This document shows positions 24,586 through 33,089 of a stretch of 64,000 nt of DNA, in pieces. Each line of letters begins with the position of its first letter. The first letter of the stretch is position 1. The translations under genes and the position numbers were made by a program. The stretch is from Catenulispora acidiphila DSM 44928. Its GTDB lineage: Bacteria > Actinomycetota > Actinomycetes > Streptomycetales > Catenulisporaceae. The notes under the pieces were generated by a model that saw nothing but the letters and a program-made list of their open reading frames with translations, was not told where the DNA came from and made no database searches. The stretch covers positions 5,890,001 to 5,954,000 of the forward strand of contig NC_013131.1 in NCBI RefSeq assembly GCF_000024025.1, read 5' to 3'.

Positions 24586-26486
24586 GGCCCGCCGAGGGAG
24601 GCGGTGGCGGCGACGGCTGGTGGCCGCTGAGCCCGAACGGCGATCCGGCCAAGGGCAACGCCGGGACGCTGTCCACGCATGTGACGGCGTACACGAAGAT
24701 CGCCTCGCAAGCGGCGTCGGTGTCGAAGGCGTTGACCGGCCTGTGTGTCGACGAATTCTGGGACTCCGACTCCGGCACGGCGTTCAAGGTGCGCTGCGAC
24801 AACCTCGCCGCCGAACTCGCCAAGATCGTCTCGCGGTATCAGACCGCTGCCGACGCGCTGAAGGCCTACATCCCGGACCTGGAGCACGCGCAGACGAACG
24901 CGGCCAGCGCCAAGAGTCTCGGCGACAGTGCGGAGTCCGACTTCGCCGCCATCGGCTACACCTACAACCCGAGCGGGGAGTTCGGCGCCACCTTCACCGG
25001 CGTCCGGGTGCCCTTCGCCCCGACCGTGCCCTCCGCCAAGCCGATGTCCCCGGTGGACCCGCACTGGGGCAAGTACCAGACGGCGGCTCAGGAGTGGAAC
25101 ACCGCGGTGCGCCGGGTCGCCGACGCCGCGCACCTGCACGACACCAGCGCGTCCGCCGCCGCCCGCAAGATCAAGGCGGTCGCCGAGGGCGACGGTGTGT
25201 CCAACCAGCACTGGACCGCCCTGGACGGGCAGCAGCGGGCCTTCCTGTCGCAGCTGACCAACCCCGCCACCGTCGAGTCCGCGGTCCTGAACCTGCCGCT
25301 GGTCAACCCCAACGGGGAGCAGAACGGCGGCGTCAATCCGGAGCTGCCGATCGATCCGTCGGTGCTGGAAGCGGTCCTGGACGACCTGCGGTCCAAGAAC
25401 GTGGATCCCAAGCAGTACAAGACGCTGCTCGACCAGTATTGGGTCGCCACCGCCGCGCAGCACGCCGGCATCGACCTGAACGAGTGGGACCCGGCGGCCG
25501 GCACCGGTCCGAACATGGCCAACATCCAGGCTGTGTACACGTACTACGGGAAGCTGTTCCTGGACCATCCCGAGCTCCAGTGGGCCGGTATGGCGAACAT
25601 GATCGGGCCCTCCTTCGCCGGCGGGTTCATGGACATCGACATGTTCCGCAAGTTCGCGCAGGACTTCGCGACGAAGGTGGACGGCCTGCCGGCGGCGGTG
25701 CGCGAGTCCCTGCCGCCGGAGCTGCAGCAGCTGGCCGCAGCCGGCGGCCAGATGTCGGCCACCGAGCTGAAGTACTTCGAGACCAAGTTCCTGGCGATGC
25801 AGAAGCACATCTTCTTCGACCAGGCCGCCGCGCACGAGGCGTATCTGGCCGGGCCGCCGAACAACAAGACGGCCTACATCGACGAGATGCAGAAGGCCGG
25901 GCTGTTCCCCGGCGACGTCCCGCCGGACAAGACCGCGAACGCCTGGCACGTCATCGCCAACCCGCACAGCACGCCGCAGCAGGTCATGGACGCGAACGGC
26001 ACGCTGCTCTACCGCGAGCAGAACGTCGTGATCAAGGACCAGTACAACCAGATGTACAACCACGACGGACCGGTGGGCAAGGCCTTCACGTACATGATGA
26101 CCACGGTCGGCGCGGCGTCCATCCCGGGCACGCACACGCCCGGGGAGTACCGGCCGATCACCTTCGGCGGCGACGTCAGCGTCCCGGTGGTCGTCGGCAA
26201 GGAGACGGTCGGGGTCCATGTGACGACACCGCTGCCGGACTTCAACATCACCAACACGCAGGACCGCTGGGACTACGTCACGCACGACACGCTCCCGGCG
26301 TACCAGAAGCTGCTGCAGCAGGATCCGAACCTGGCCCGGCAGATCGTCGCCACGCCGGTGCAGGACCGGATCGCGCAGCAGCGGCTGTCCGCGCGCTGGC
26401 CGACCATCGCCGACGACCTGCTGGCCAAGGACTGGGACATCAAGCTGGACCACCACTTCACCCCCGGCCTTGACCTCCCCTGGTAG
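24582..26486 (+). CDS. Large type VII-like substrate protein, cassette 2
   Basis: 634 residues. The N-terminus GWWPLSPNGDPAKG resembles the putative type VII signal domain (WxPLG-x-DP pattern). A helical region follows with W60 in DEFWDSDSGTAF, the same position as the W-x-G of the cassette 1 protein. Residues from about 280 to the end are compact and rich in aromatic residues (ELQWAGMANMIGPSFAGGF, KYFETKFLAMQKHIFF), more like a folded effector or enzyme domain, but I recognise no catalytic motif. There is no signal peptide. Coupled to the small gene by ATGA; the lipoprotein gene follows after 14 nt. Confidence 0.75.
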   Translation: MRPAEGGGGGDGWWPLSPNGDPAKGNAGTLSTHVTAYTKIASQAASVSKALTGLCVDEFWDSDSGTAFKVRCDNLAAELAKIVSRYQTAADALKAYIPDLEHAQTNAASAKSLGDSAESDFAAIGYTYNPSGEFGATFTGVRVPFAPTVPSAKPMSPVDPHWGKYQTAAQEWNTAVRRVADAAHLHDTSASAAARKIKAVAEGDGVSNQHWTALDGQQRAFLSQLTNPATVESAVLNLPLVNPNGEQNGGVNPELPIDPSVLEAVLDDLRSKNVDPKQYKTLLDQYWVATAAQHAGIDLNEWDPAAGTGPNMANIQAVYTYYGKLFLDHPELQWAGMANMIGPSFAGGFMDIDMFRKFAQDFATKVDGLPAAVRESLPPELQQLAAAGGQMSATELKYFETKFLAMQKHIFFDQAAAHEAYLAGPPNNKTAYIDEMQKAGLFPGDVPPDKTANAWHVIANPHSTPQQVMDANGTLLYREQNVVIKDQYNQMYNHDGPVGKAFTYMMTTVGAASIPGTHTPGEYRPITFGGDVSVPVVVGKETVGVHVTTPLPDFNITNTQDRWDYVTHDTLPAYQKLLQQDPNLARQIVATPVQDRIAQQRLSARWPTIADDLLAKDWDIKLDHHFTPGLDLPW

Positions 26487-26500
26487 CGGCGGCCGATACC

Positions 26501-27601
26501 GTGAAGTCTGTGACCGCCCGTCCCGCCGCGTCCATCCTGGTTTGCCTCATCCTGGCCTTGGGAGGCTGTAAGAACATGAGCACGTCCTCGGGCGCCGCGT
26601 CCCCGCCGAGCGCAGGCGGCTCCCACGCGCCGGGCACCGCGGTCCACGACGGCAAGCTGACGATCGACCTGCGCCACCCGCCGACCCGCGCCGACCTCGG
26701 CTACCCGGCCGGTCAGAACTTCGTGGCCTACCAAGCCGGCTTCGCCACCGCCAACGGCGCCCCGATCGCCACCACCCTGATCCTGCCCACCGGCACCCTG
26801 CACATCCCCGCCTACAACATCAGCGCCGACGGCGGCAACCCCCTGATCAATGACGACCCGGACCACCGGCGCCCCCCGGTGGACCTGGTGGTCACCCGCA
26901 CCTTCGGCAAGCTCTCCGACGCGCAGGCATCAGTGGCAGCCGACGCCCCGACCCTCGGCATCCCCGTCGCGCCCAGCGCCACATACCAGTCCGGCACGGA
27001 CTACAGCGCAGTCCACGACTGGCTGTCGGTGACGGTCACCATGCAGGCACCCGCCGCCGACGGCCACGTCGACGTCCAATACGCCTTCAACTTCGGCATC
27101 TACCACAACCCCGCCCGCGACCGCATCGAACACGACGGCGTGGTCTCCATCGACCTGACCCGCCTCCCGACCCGCGACGACCTGGCCATGCTCCCGACCT
27201 ACCCGAGCACGGACCTCAACCCGGAGCCCGGCAAGACCCTGAGCGTGCACCTGAAGCTCCCCGCCGGCACCATCCAGCGCCAGGTCACCGAGGTGACCTC
27301 GACCTCCGAGAGCAAGACCGTGGCCGACCCCCGCGGCATCGGCCAGCCTCTGCGCACGAGCTTCACCACCACCGCGACGACGATGGACCAGCTGAAGGCG
27401 AACCTGCTGGCGGACGCCGCCGCCCTGGGCCTGTCGCCGCAGGAGATCCAGAACGGCTTCAACGGCAACCCGGGCCAGAACTACGGCGCCACGCTGCAGG
27501 GACACTCGACGGCGGTGTACGACGTCGATGTCAGTTTCGGGGGCAAGGTCGGGCCGGGGAATTTGAACAGTGCTACGTATAACTTCATGTATCGGCGCTG
27601 A
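26501..27601 (+). CDS. Lipoprotein of type VII-like cassette 2, internally duplicated
   Basis: 366 residues, GTG start; GTG 26510 is an alternative. Signal peptide ends LALGGC at about residue 23, a proper lipobox. After a Ser/Ala linker the protein has two related halves, about 52-205 and 213-365. Each opens with (L/V)(T/S)IDL-x3-PTR-x-DL, then LP-x-GT, then a helix with ADA-x2-LG(I/L), and ends in a strand with YAFNFG or YNFMYR. No known domain. It takes the same third place as the lipoprotein of cassette 1; an immunity or anchoring role is a guess from context. Confidence 0.78.
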   Translation: MKSVTARPAASILVCLILALGGCKNMSTSSGAASPPSAGGSHAPGTAVHDGKLTIDLRHPPTRADLGYPAGQNFVAYQAGFATANGAPIATTLILPTGTLHIPAYNISADGGNPLINDDPDHRRPPVDLVVTRTFGKLSDAQASVAADAPTLGIPVAPSATYQSGTDYSAVHDWLSVTVTMQAPAADGHVDVQYAFNFGIYHNPARDRIEHDGVVSIDLTRLPTRDDLAMLPTYPSTDLNPEPGKTLSVHLKLPAGTIQRQVTEVTSTSESKTVADPRGIGQPLRTSFTTTATTMDQLKANLLADAAALGLSPQEIQNGFNGNPGQNYGATLQGHSTAVYDVDVSFGGKVGPGNLNSATYNFMYRR

Positions 27602-28544
27602 TCTCGCGCTTGCGCACCGGCTTGCTGACCGCGCCGATGTGATCGGCGCGCGTCACTTCGAGGCCGGCGGGGTGGCCTGGCGGGCAAAGAGTGACGGCAG
27701 TCCGGTCGGCGTCGCCGATCACGAGATCGAGCGCACGCTTCGCGCGCTGGTCGGCGAGGCGCGTCCTGAGGATGCGTTCCTTGGCGAAGAGTTCGGGGCG
27801 CGGGGTGTTGGGCGGCGCCGGTGGATCGTCGATGCGATCGACGGCACTGCGAGCTTCGTGGCCGGCGAGCCGGAGTGGGGGACGTTGATCGCGCTGGATA
27901 GTGGGGATGCGGTCGCGGTCGGGGTGGTCACGGCTGCGGCGTGCGGGAGGCGGTGGTGGGCGGCGCGTGGTGGTGGAGCGTGGAGTGCCGGCTTGCCGAT
28001 GAGTACTGACCTCGACCTGGCGATGGATCCGCGGGCGCCGCTCGTCGGCCTGCCGATGAGTCCGGTCGCGCCTCGTGCCCACCTGCCCATGGATCCGGCT
28101 GCGGCGCCAACCCGCCTCGCCGTGAACACGGCCACTGATCTGCGTGACTCCTCGATCGGCATCTGGCCTCCGCCTGCCCGGCTCAACCCGCGCGGCCGAC
28201 AGCTCGCCGCCACTCTCGCGGCCTGCGCGCGGACCACGCTTCCCTCACTGGACTGGTCCAGCTCGCTCACGCCGACCGCACCGGTTCGCAAGCCCTCCAC
28301 CGGCTCAGGAACCTGCCATGGTGCGCTGCTCGTGGCCACCGGGCGCCTCGACGCCTTCCTGCTGCTCGGTGCAGGCGCCTGGGACGTCGCCGCGCTCGTG
28401 CCGATCGTCGAGGAGGCGGGCGGTGCGTACAGCGATCTGGCCGATCACCGGAGCGGTGACGCGCGGACCGCGTTGTTCTCAGCTCGCGGCATTCACCAGC
28501 AGATCCTGGATATCGCGGCGCGCCCCACTCCCCCGAGCGCGTGA
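27570..28544 (+). CDS. Inositol monophosphatase/HisN-like phosphatase with insertion
   Basis: 324 residues from a GTG overlapping the lipoprotein gene by 32 nt; the start is uncertain, but homology-like sequence (DLALAHRLADRADVIGARHF) begins at once, so a later start would cut it. Mg-binding motifs are present: GEEFG near 72, IVDAIDGTASF near 88-98, and GAWDVAALVPIVEEAGG near the end. This is the set used by inositol phosphatases and HisN-type histidinol-phosphatases. Between strands, about residues 148-185, lies an unusual insertion repeating LPMS/LPMD-like units. Ends in a strong hairpin. Confidence 0.82.
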   Translation: MLRITSCIGADLALAHRLADRADVIGARHFEAGGVAWRAKSDGSPVGVADHEIERTLRALVGEARPEDAFLGEEFGARGVGRRRWIVDAIDGTASFVAGEPEWGTLIALDSGDAVAVGVVTAAACGRRWWAARGGGAWSAGLPMSTDLDLAMDPRAPLVGLPMSPVAPRAHLPMDPAAAPTRLAVNTATDLRDSSIGIWPPPARLNPRGRQLAATLAACARTTLPSLDWSSSLTPTAPVRKPSTGSGTCHGALLVATGRLDAFLLLGAGAWDVAALVPIVEEAGGAYSDLADHRSGDARTALFSARGIHQQILDIAARPTPPSA

Positions 28545-28593
28545 CCGCGCGGCTCCCCTTGTGCGGTGGGGAGTGCTGCGCGCGGTCACGCGC
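28537..28593 (+). terminator. Strong hairpin terminator after phosphatase gene
   Basis: 15-bp perfect stem, GCGCGTGACCGCGCG at 28537-28551 and its complement at 28579-28593, with an inner CTCCCC/GGGGAG stem. It overlaps the stop codon. The rest of the 305-nt gap to the convergent kinase gene holds a wider inverted repeat, GAGACCC (28633-28639) with GGGTCTC (28705-28711), and no gene that I can see. Confidence 0.7.
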
Positions 28594-28849
28594 GGTGCTG
28601 GGCAGCGGTGCGGCCAGCCGGCCCCCTGGCGCGAGACCCCGGTGTCCGCCCCCCGGCGGCTGACAGCGGGTCCGTTGTCTGTCGGACGCGGTGCCGCTGA
28701 CGCCGGGTCTCACGGTCGGCCGGACCGCCGCCCACGGACCTTGGTGCGGTCCTGTCCATCGAGCTTAGGAAGGTCGCGGGGTCCCGGGCAGGTGTTGCCT
28801 GTAGCCAATAACTCAGTGTTCGAATTCACCCTCGGTGAGGCGGAGGTCT

Positions 28850-29758
28850 TCAGGAACCGTCAGCGAGATCGTCAGCGTCGCCGAGGATGCGGTCCAGGCT
28901 GCGGCGCCCCATCCGGCTCATCGCCGGGTTGGTGTCGAGGTAGTACCAGACCACGCCCATGGCTTGCTGGAATGCCCAGGCCTTGCCGCGTTGCCATTGC
29001 AGGTCGTCGCAGGCGAGGGTTTCGCGCAGGGCGCGGCGTGGCTCGGCGTCGAGCAGGTGCCAGGCGGCGACGAGGTCGAGGGCGGGGTCGGCCGCTGCCA
29101 GGCCGCCAGCGTCCAGGACACCGGTCAGGCGGCCGTCGGCGACCAGGACGTTGCCGGGGATCAGGTCGCCGTGGGTCATCCGGTCGGGGTCGGTGCGAGG
29201 CAGGTCGCGCAGAACCGCCCACAAGTCGCGCAGGCGCGGCACGTCAAGAAGGTGCTCGCTGCGCTCGAAGCACGTGTCCATCCACGCGTCATGCGCACGC
29301 AGGTCGCCGCCCCGGCCTTTGCCGCCGAAGACGCGGCCGCGCGTGTCCAGCGCACGGACGCCGCCGATGAACTCGGCCAGGTCGTGAGCGAACGGGATCG
29401 AGGCGTGCGGGTCCTCTTCGGTGGCCGTCGCGCCGGGCAGCCAGGTCTGGACGGACCAGGGCGCCGGGTAGCCGGCGCCGGGTTCGCCGAGCGCGACCGG
29501 CTCGGGGGTGGGGAAGCGGGTGCTGCCGGCCAGTTCGCGGGACGCCTCGGCTTCGGCCTCGAGCTCGCGGCGGATCGTGGCGGGCGGGCCGGGCTTGAGC
29601 GGAAGCCGGGCCGCGAGCCGGTCGCCGATGCGGAAGATGGCGTTGACCGTGCCCTGCGAAGCGAGCTGCGTGACGGGCAGTTCGCGCCACTGCGGGAACT
29701 GTTCGTCGACGAGCCCTCGGACGATGTCTTCGGACACGGTCAGCTGATCGTCATGCAT
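28850..29758 (-). CDS. Aminoglycoside phosphotransferase-family kinase
   Basis: 302 residues from ATG 29758 (GTG 29764 is also possible); the longer open frame is not convincing. Protein-kinase-like fold of the APH family: N-lobe GTVNAIFRIGDRLAARLPLK with the ATP-binding Lys, catalytic loop HGDLIPGNVLV (H-x-D-x4-N), and the metal site at LDAGGLAAADPALDLVAAW. In close relatives the last reads LDWGD, so LDAGG departs from the usual Asp pair while the first Asp is kept. Substrate is unknown; most such chromosomal genes do not confer drug resistance. Confidence 0.88.
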   Translation of the reverse strand: MHDDQLTVSEDIVRGLVDEQFPQWRELPVTQLASQGTVNAIFRIGDRLAARLPLKPGPPATIRRELEAEAEASRELAGSTRFPTPEPVALGEPGAGYPAPWSVQTWLPGATATEEDPHASIPFAHDLAEFIGGVRALDTRGRVFGGKGRGGDLRAHDAWMDTCFERSEHLLDVPRLRDLWAVLRDLPRTDPDRMTHGDLIPGNVLVADGRLTGVLDAGGLAAADPALDLVAAWHLLDAEPRRALRETLACDDLQWQRGKAWAFQQAMGVVWYYLDTNPAMSRMGRRSLDRILGDADDLADGS

Positions 29759-29846
29759 CTGCACCGCGGAAGTCTCGCACGCGGTCGCGACTCCTGAACA
29801 CTCCTGCACGATCAATGGCGAGTCGTCAGCCGTCAGCGATAGCGAG

Positions 29847-30671
29847 TCAGCGCGGACCCGGCGTCGCGGTGGTGAAGTCCCCGCCGAGGTAGCGGACCTC
29901 GGGGTCGTCGGGGTCGATCGGCTGGTTGGCGAAGCGGTCGGCGAAGGCTGAGGAGTCGTCCTGCGGTTCGTAGCCCAGGCGGCGGGCGGAGTCCAGGTTG
30001 CCCCAGGCGGTGCGGTTGGCTGAGACGCCGTAGACGATCTCGTAGCCCAGGTCCGGTGTGGTCGCCAGGGTGTGGAAGAGTCGCACGGCGTCGCCGGGGC
30101 TGAACCAGGTGTCCAGCATGCGGCGGGTCTTGGGCTCGGCGTAGCAGGCGCCGATGCGCACGCATGCCACCTGAAGCCCGTGGCGGTCGTGGTAGAAGGA
30201 GCCGATTGCTTCGCCGAAGACCTTCGATACGCCATAGAACGTGTCGGGGCGGGTCCGCGCGTCGGCTGGGATGCGTCCGTTGCCCAGCGACGAGCGCTCG
30301 TAGTACCCGACCGCGTGGTTGCTGCTGGCGAACAGGAAGCGCGGCACGCCGGCGCGCGCCGCGGCGTCGAAGACCCGGTACGTGCCGTCGATGTTGGCGT
30401 GCAGAATCGCGTCGAAGTGGTCTTCGATGGGAATTGCCGCCAGGTGGATCACCACGTCGATGCCCGCCATCGCGGCGTCGAGCGTCGCGGCGTCGCTGAT
30501 GTCGCCGACAATCCACTCCGCCCCACCGGGATCGTCCGGCATCCGCAGATCCAAGCACCGCAGCTGCCAGCCGAGCGCCGCCAAACCGGTGCGCAGGAAC
30601 GTCCCCACTCCCCCGGCGGCACCGGTGATCAGCATCCGCCGCCCGGCGCTCTCGCTCACATCCTCAGGCAT
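29847..30671 (-). CDS. udh: NAD-dependent uronate dehydrogenase
   Basis: 274 residues. Extended SDR/epimerase fold with TGAAGGVG near residue 17, HLAAIP, SSNHAVGYY, and Y-G-V-S-K as the catalytic Tyr/Lys. The order and loop sequences (NIDGTYRVFDAA, VRIGACYAEPKTRRMLDTW, ANRTAWGNLDSARRLGY) fit uronate dehydrogenase, which oxidises glucuronate or galacturonate to the aldarolactone. Context agrees: it is last in an operon with glucarate and 5-dehydro-4-deoxyglucarate dehydratases. Start overlaps the upstream stop by 8 nt. Confidence 0.87.
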   Translation of the reverse strand: MPEDVSESAGRRMLITGAAGGVGTFLRTGLAALGWQLRCLDLRMPDDPGGAEWIVGDISDAATLDAAMAGIDVVIHLAAIPIEDHFDAILHANIDGTYRVFDAAARAGVPRFLFASSNHAVGYYERSSLGNGRIPADARTRPDTFYGVSKVFGEAIGSFYHDRHGLQVACVRIGACYAEPKTRRMLDTWFSPGDAVRLFHTLATTPDLGYEIVYGVSANRTAWGNLDSARRLGYEPQDDSSAFADRFANQPIDPDDPEVRYLGGDFTTATPGPR

Positions 30672-31782
30672 CCGCCAGCGCCTTTCCGATCGCCGTCAGG
30701 TCATCGGCGCCGGCCAGCCCGGCGTGGTAGATCCGAACTCCGGCAGCCCCAGCCGCGCGAACATCGCCGATGACCCGCGCCAGTCCGTCCGGATCGCCGC
30801 CCATGCCGCGAATGCCGAGCAGACCGGCGTAGACATCCACGCCGTGCCCGACCGAAGCTGCGACCGGCTCCGCGCTCCCTTTCCAGCAGTTGACCACAAC
30901 GCCGCTGGTCCCACTCGGCAGCGTCGCCATGTCCAGCCCGGTATTGGCCAGGCTCACACGCGGTCGCGGAGTCGCATGGAAGGACACTGCGAAGCCCGGA
31001 TCAGACCGCTGAGAACGCACCTCGCGCACCATCGCCTCCCGCAACCGATCCGCGACCCGACCGCGCATCGCAGCCACCGCATCGCCCAAGTCCGCGTCGA
31101 ACACCGCACCGACACGACCCTCGAACGTCGCATCCAGCCGCGCACGAACCGCCGAACGCAACTGCGCGGCGTTCACACCAGCCTCGCGATAGGCAGCGCA
31201 GCACGCAGGACAGAAGCACAGCGAGAACAGGAACTGCTCGTCCTCGGACAACGGAATACCGGCCACCTTGTCGTGCTGGTTCAGGTGGTCGAACCCGTAC
31301 CATCCGGCGGCTTCGAATTCGACCCCTGCGATATCCGGACGCTCGGCGACCACCGCCGCCAATCCGACCGCGTATTCGAGGACTGATTCATTCGCCGGAC
31401 ACAGCGCCCACGGATACACATCGCCGTAAGCGTTGACCACATGCGGCCCGTCAAAGCCGTCGACGTGATCGACCACCACCCACGCATGCGTCGCCACGCC
31501 CGCGCCCGCCAGCGCCGACGCCGTCTCCCCGAACACGTCCTGCCCCGGAACCCAGCCCTGAGCCTCCGGCAGCAGCCCCGACCACGCCGAACCGACCGGC
31601 AGATACGCAGCGCTCCGCTCGGCGACGATCACCCGGTGCGCCGGATGCCGCGGCGTCAGCGCGCGCGTCGCATGGTAGAACGCTGCGACGGTCGCGTGTC
31701 CGACGCCGAGCCCGGCGATCCGCTCAGCCGCCGCCGGATCCCCGACGACGTCCCACGGATACACATAGATCCCGGCGTCCAT
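30664..31782 (-). CDS. Unrecognised protein of uronate operon, TIM-barrel-like
   Basis: 372 residues; ATG 31782 shares its A with the TGA of glucarate dehydratase, fixing the start. I do not recognise the family with certainty. It opens with a beta strand MDAGIYVYPWDV and carries repeated strand-helix alternation, a Cys cluster LCFCPACCAAY near residue 187, VEFEAAGWYGFDH, and ends VRIYHAGLAG. This recalls glycoside-hydrolase-like (GHL) TIM barrels, where a CFC-type cluster also occurs. Position inside a uronate catabolic operon suggests a role on uronic acid, a uronide or the lactone between udh and gudD. Confidence 0.7.
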   Translation of the reverse strand: MDAGIYVYPWDVVGDPAAAERIAGLGVGHATVAAFYHATRALTPRHPAHRVIVAERSAAYLPVGSAWSGLLPEAQGWVPGQDVFGETASALAGAGVATHAWVVVDHVDGFDGPHVVNAYGDVYPWALCPANESVLEYAVGLAAVVAERPDIAGVEFEAAGWYGFDHLNQHDKVAGIPLSEDEQFLFSLCFCPACCAAYREAGVNAAQLRSAVRARLDATFEGRVGAVFDADLGDAVAAMRGRVADRLREAMVREVRSQRSDPGFAVSFHATPRPRVSLANTGLDMATLPSGTSGVVVNCWKGSAEPVAASVGHGVDVYAGLLGIRGMGGDPDGLARVIGDVRAAGAAGVRIYHAGLAGADDLTAIGKALADA

Positions 31783-33089
31783 CAGAACCTCGGCCGCCGT
31801 CCGGTGAACTCCGGCTGCACCCGGCGCATCCACGTCGCGTCGTCGCGCTTACGGAATCCGCAGGTCAGGTACTGCTCATGCAGCCGTGCCAGCGCGTCTT
31901 CGTCGACGGCGACGCCCAGACCCGGACCCTCGGGCACCGTCAGCGCGCCGCCGACGAACCGCAGCGGACCGCCGGCGATAACCTCCTCGGTCTTCCACGG
32001 CGAATGCGTGTCCAGCGCGTACGTCAGGTTCGGCGTGGCGGCAGCCAGGTGCGTCATCGCGGCGAGGCTGATGCCCAGGTGCGTGTTCGAGTGCATCGAC
32101 AGTCCCAGCCCGAAGGTCTCGCAGAGCCCTGCCAAGGCCTGCGTCGCCCGGAACCCGCCCCAGAAGTGGTGGTCGGACAGGATCACCTGGACCGCGCCCA
32201 GCCGCACCGCCTCGGGGATCTCGGCGAACCCGGTCACGCACATGTTCGTCGCCAGCGGCAGCGATGTCTTCGCCGCGACCTCGGCCATGCCGGGGATGCC
32301 GGCGGTCGGGTCCTCCAGGTATTCGAGTTCGCCTTCCAGCGCCGCAGCGACCCGGTGGCTGGTCTCCACCGACCAGTTCGCGTTCGGGTCCAGCCGGACC
32401 GGACGGTCCGGGAAGGCCGCCCGCAGCGCCTTGACCGCCGCGACCTCCTCTTCGGGGGCGAAGACACCGCCCTTGAGCTTCAGCGAGCCGAAGCCGTACA
32501 GCTCCACCATGCGGCGGGCCTGCGCGACGATGCCGTCCGGATCCAGCGCCGCGCCCCAGTCGTCGGCGGGGTAGTCGCCGGGGTGCTCAGCCCACTTGTA
32601 GAACAGGTAGGCGCTGAAGTCGACGCGGTCGCGCACCGCGCCGCCGAGCAGGTCCACCACCGGCTTGCCGGTCGCCTTGCCCTGGATGTCGAAGCACGCC
32701 ACCTCGAACGCCGAGACCGCCTGCGCGACGGTCTTGTCCGCGCTGGCGGCACCGATCAGCTCGGTCGGCGAGGAGGCCGACGCCGAGGCCAGGGCGCCGG
32801 AGACGCGCCGGGTGAGGTCGTTGAGGTGGAAGACGTCCAGGCCCGGGAGGGTCGCGGCGGCTTGGCGCAGCTGGGCGAGGGTGGCGTCGTCGCCGTAGGC
32901 CTCGGAGACGCCGGTGATGCCGGCGTCGGTGCGGACCTGGATGATCGAGCGCAGCTGGAACGGCTCGTGCACGCCGGAGGCGTTCAGCAGCGGCGGATCG
33001 GCGATCGCGACCGGGGTGATGTCGACGCCGGTGACGACCGGTCCGCGCTGCGTGCTCTCGCTGCCGCCCCGACCTGCCTGAGTGCTCAC
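31782..33089 (-). CDS. gudD: Glucarate dehydratase, enolase superfamily
   Basis: 435 residues, GTG start overlapping the upstream stop (GTGA). Dehydrates D-glucarate to 5-dehydro-4-deoxyglucarate. Enolase-superfamily barrel features: SLKLKGG (K-x-K base), DPNANW and EYLEDP (metal Asp and Glu), TNMCV (third metal ligand), SDHHFWGG and SMHSNTHLG (His base region). The TNMCV and DHHFWGG stretches are typical of glucarate dehydratase rather than other subgroup members. N-terminal capping domain contains FQLRSIIQVRTDAG. Usual family length. Second gene of the operon. Confidence 0.92.
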   Translation of the reverse strand: MSTQAGRGGSESTQRGPVVTGVDITPVAIADPPLLNASGVHEPFQLRSIIQVRTDAGITGVSEAYGDDATLAQLRQAAATLPGLDVFHLNDLTRRVSGALASASASSPTELIGAASADKTVAQAVSAFEVACFDIQGKATGKPVVDLLGGAVRDRVDFSAYLFYKWAEHPGDYPADDWGAALDPDGIVAQARRMVELYGFGSLKLKGGVFAPEEEVAAVKALRAAFPDRPVRLDPNANWSVETSHRVAAALEGELEYLEDPTAGIPGMAEVAAKTSLPLATNMCVTGFAEIPEAVRLGAVQVILSDHHFWGGFRATQALAGLCETFGLGLSMHSNTHLGISLAAMTHLAAATPNLTYALDTHSPWKTEEVIAGGPLRFVGGALTVPEGPGLGVAVDEDALARLHEQYLTCGFRKRDDATWMRRVQPEFTGRRPRF

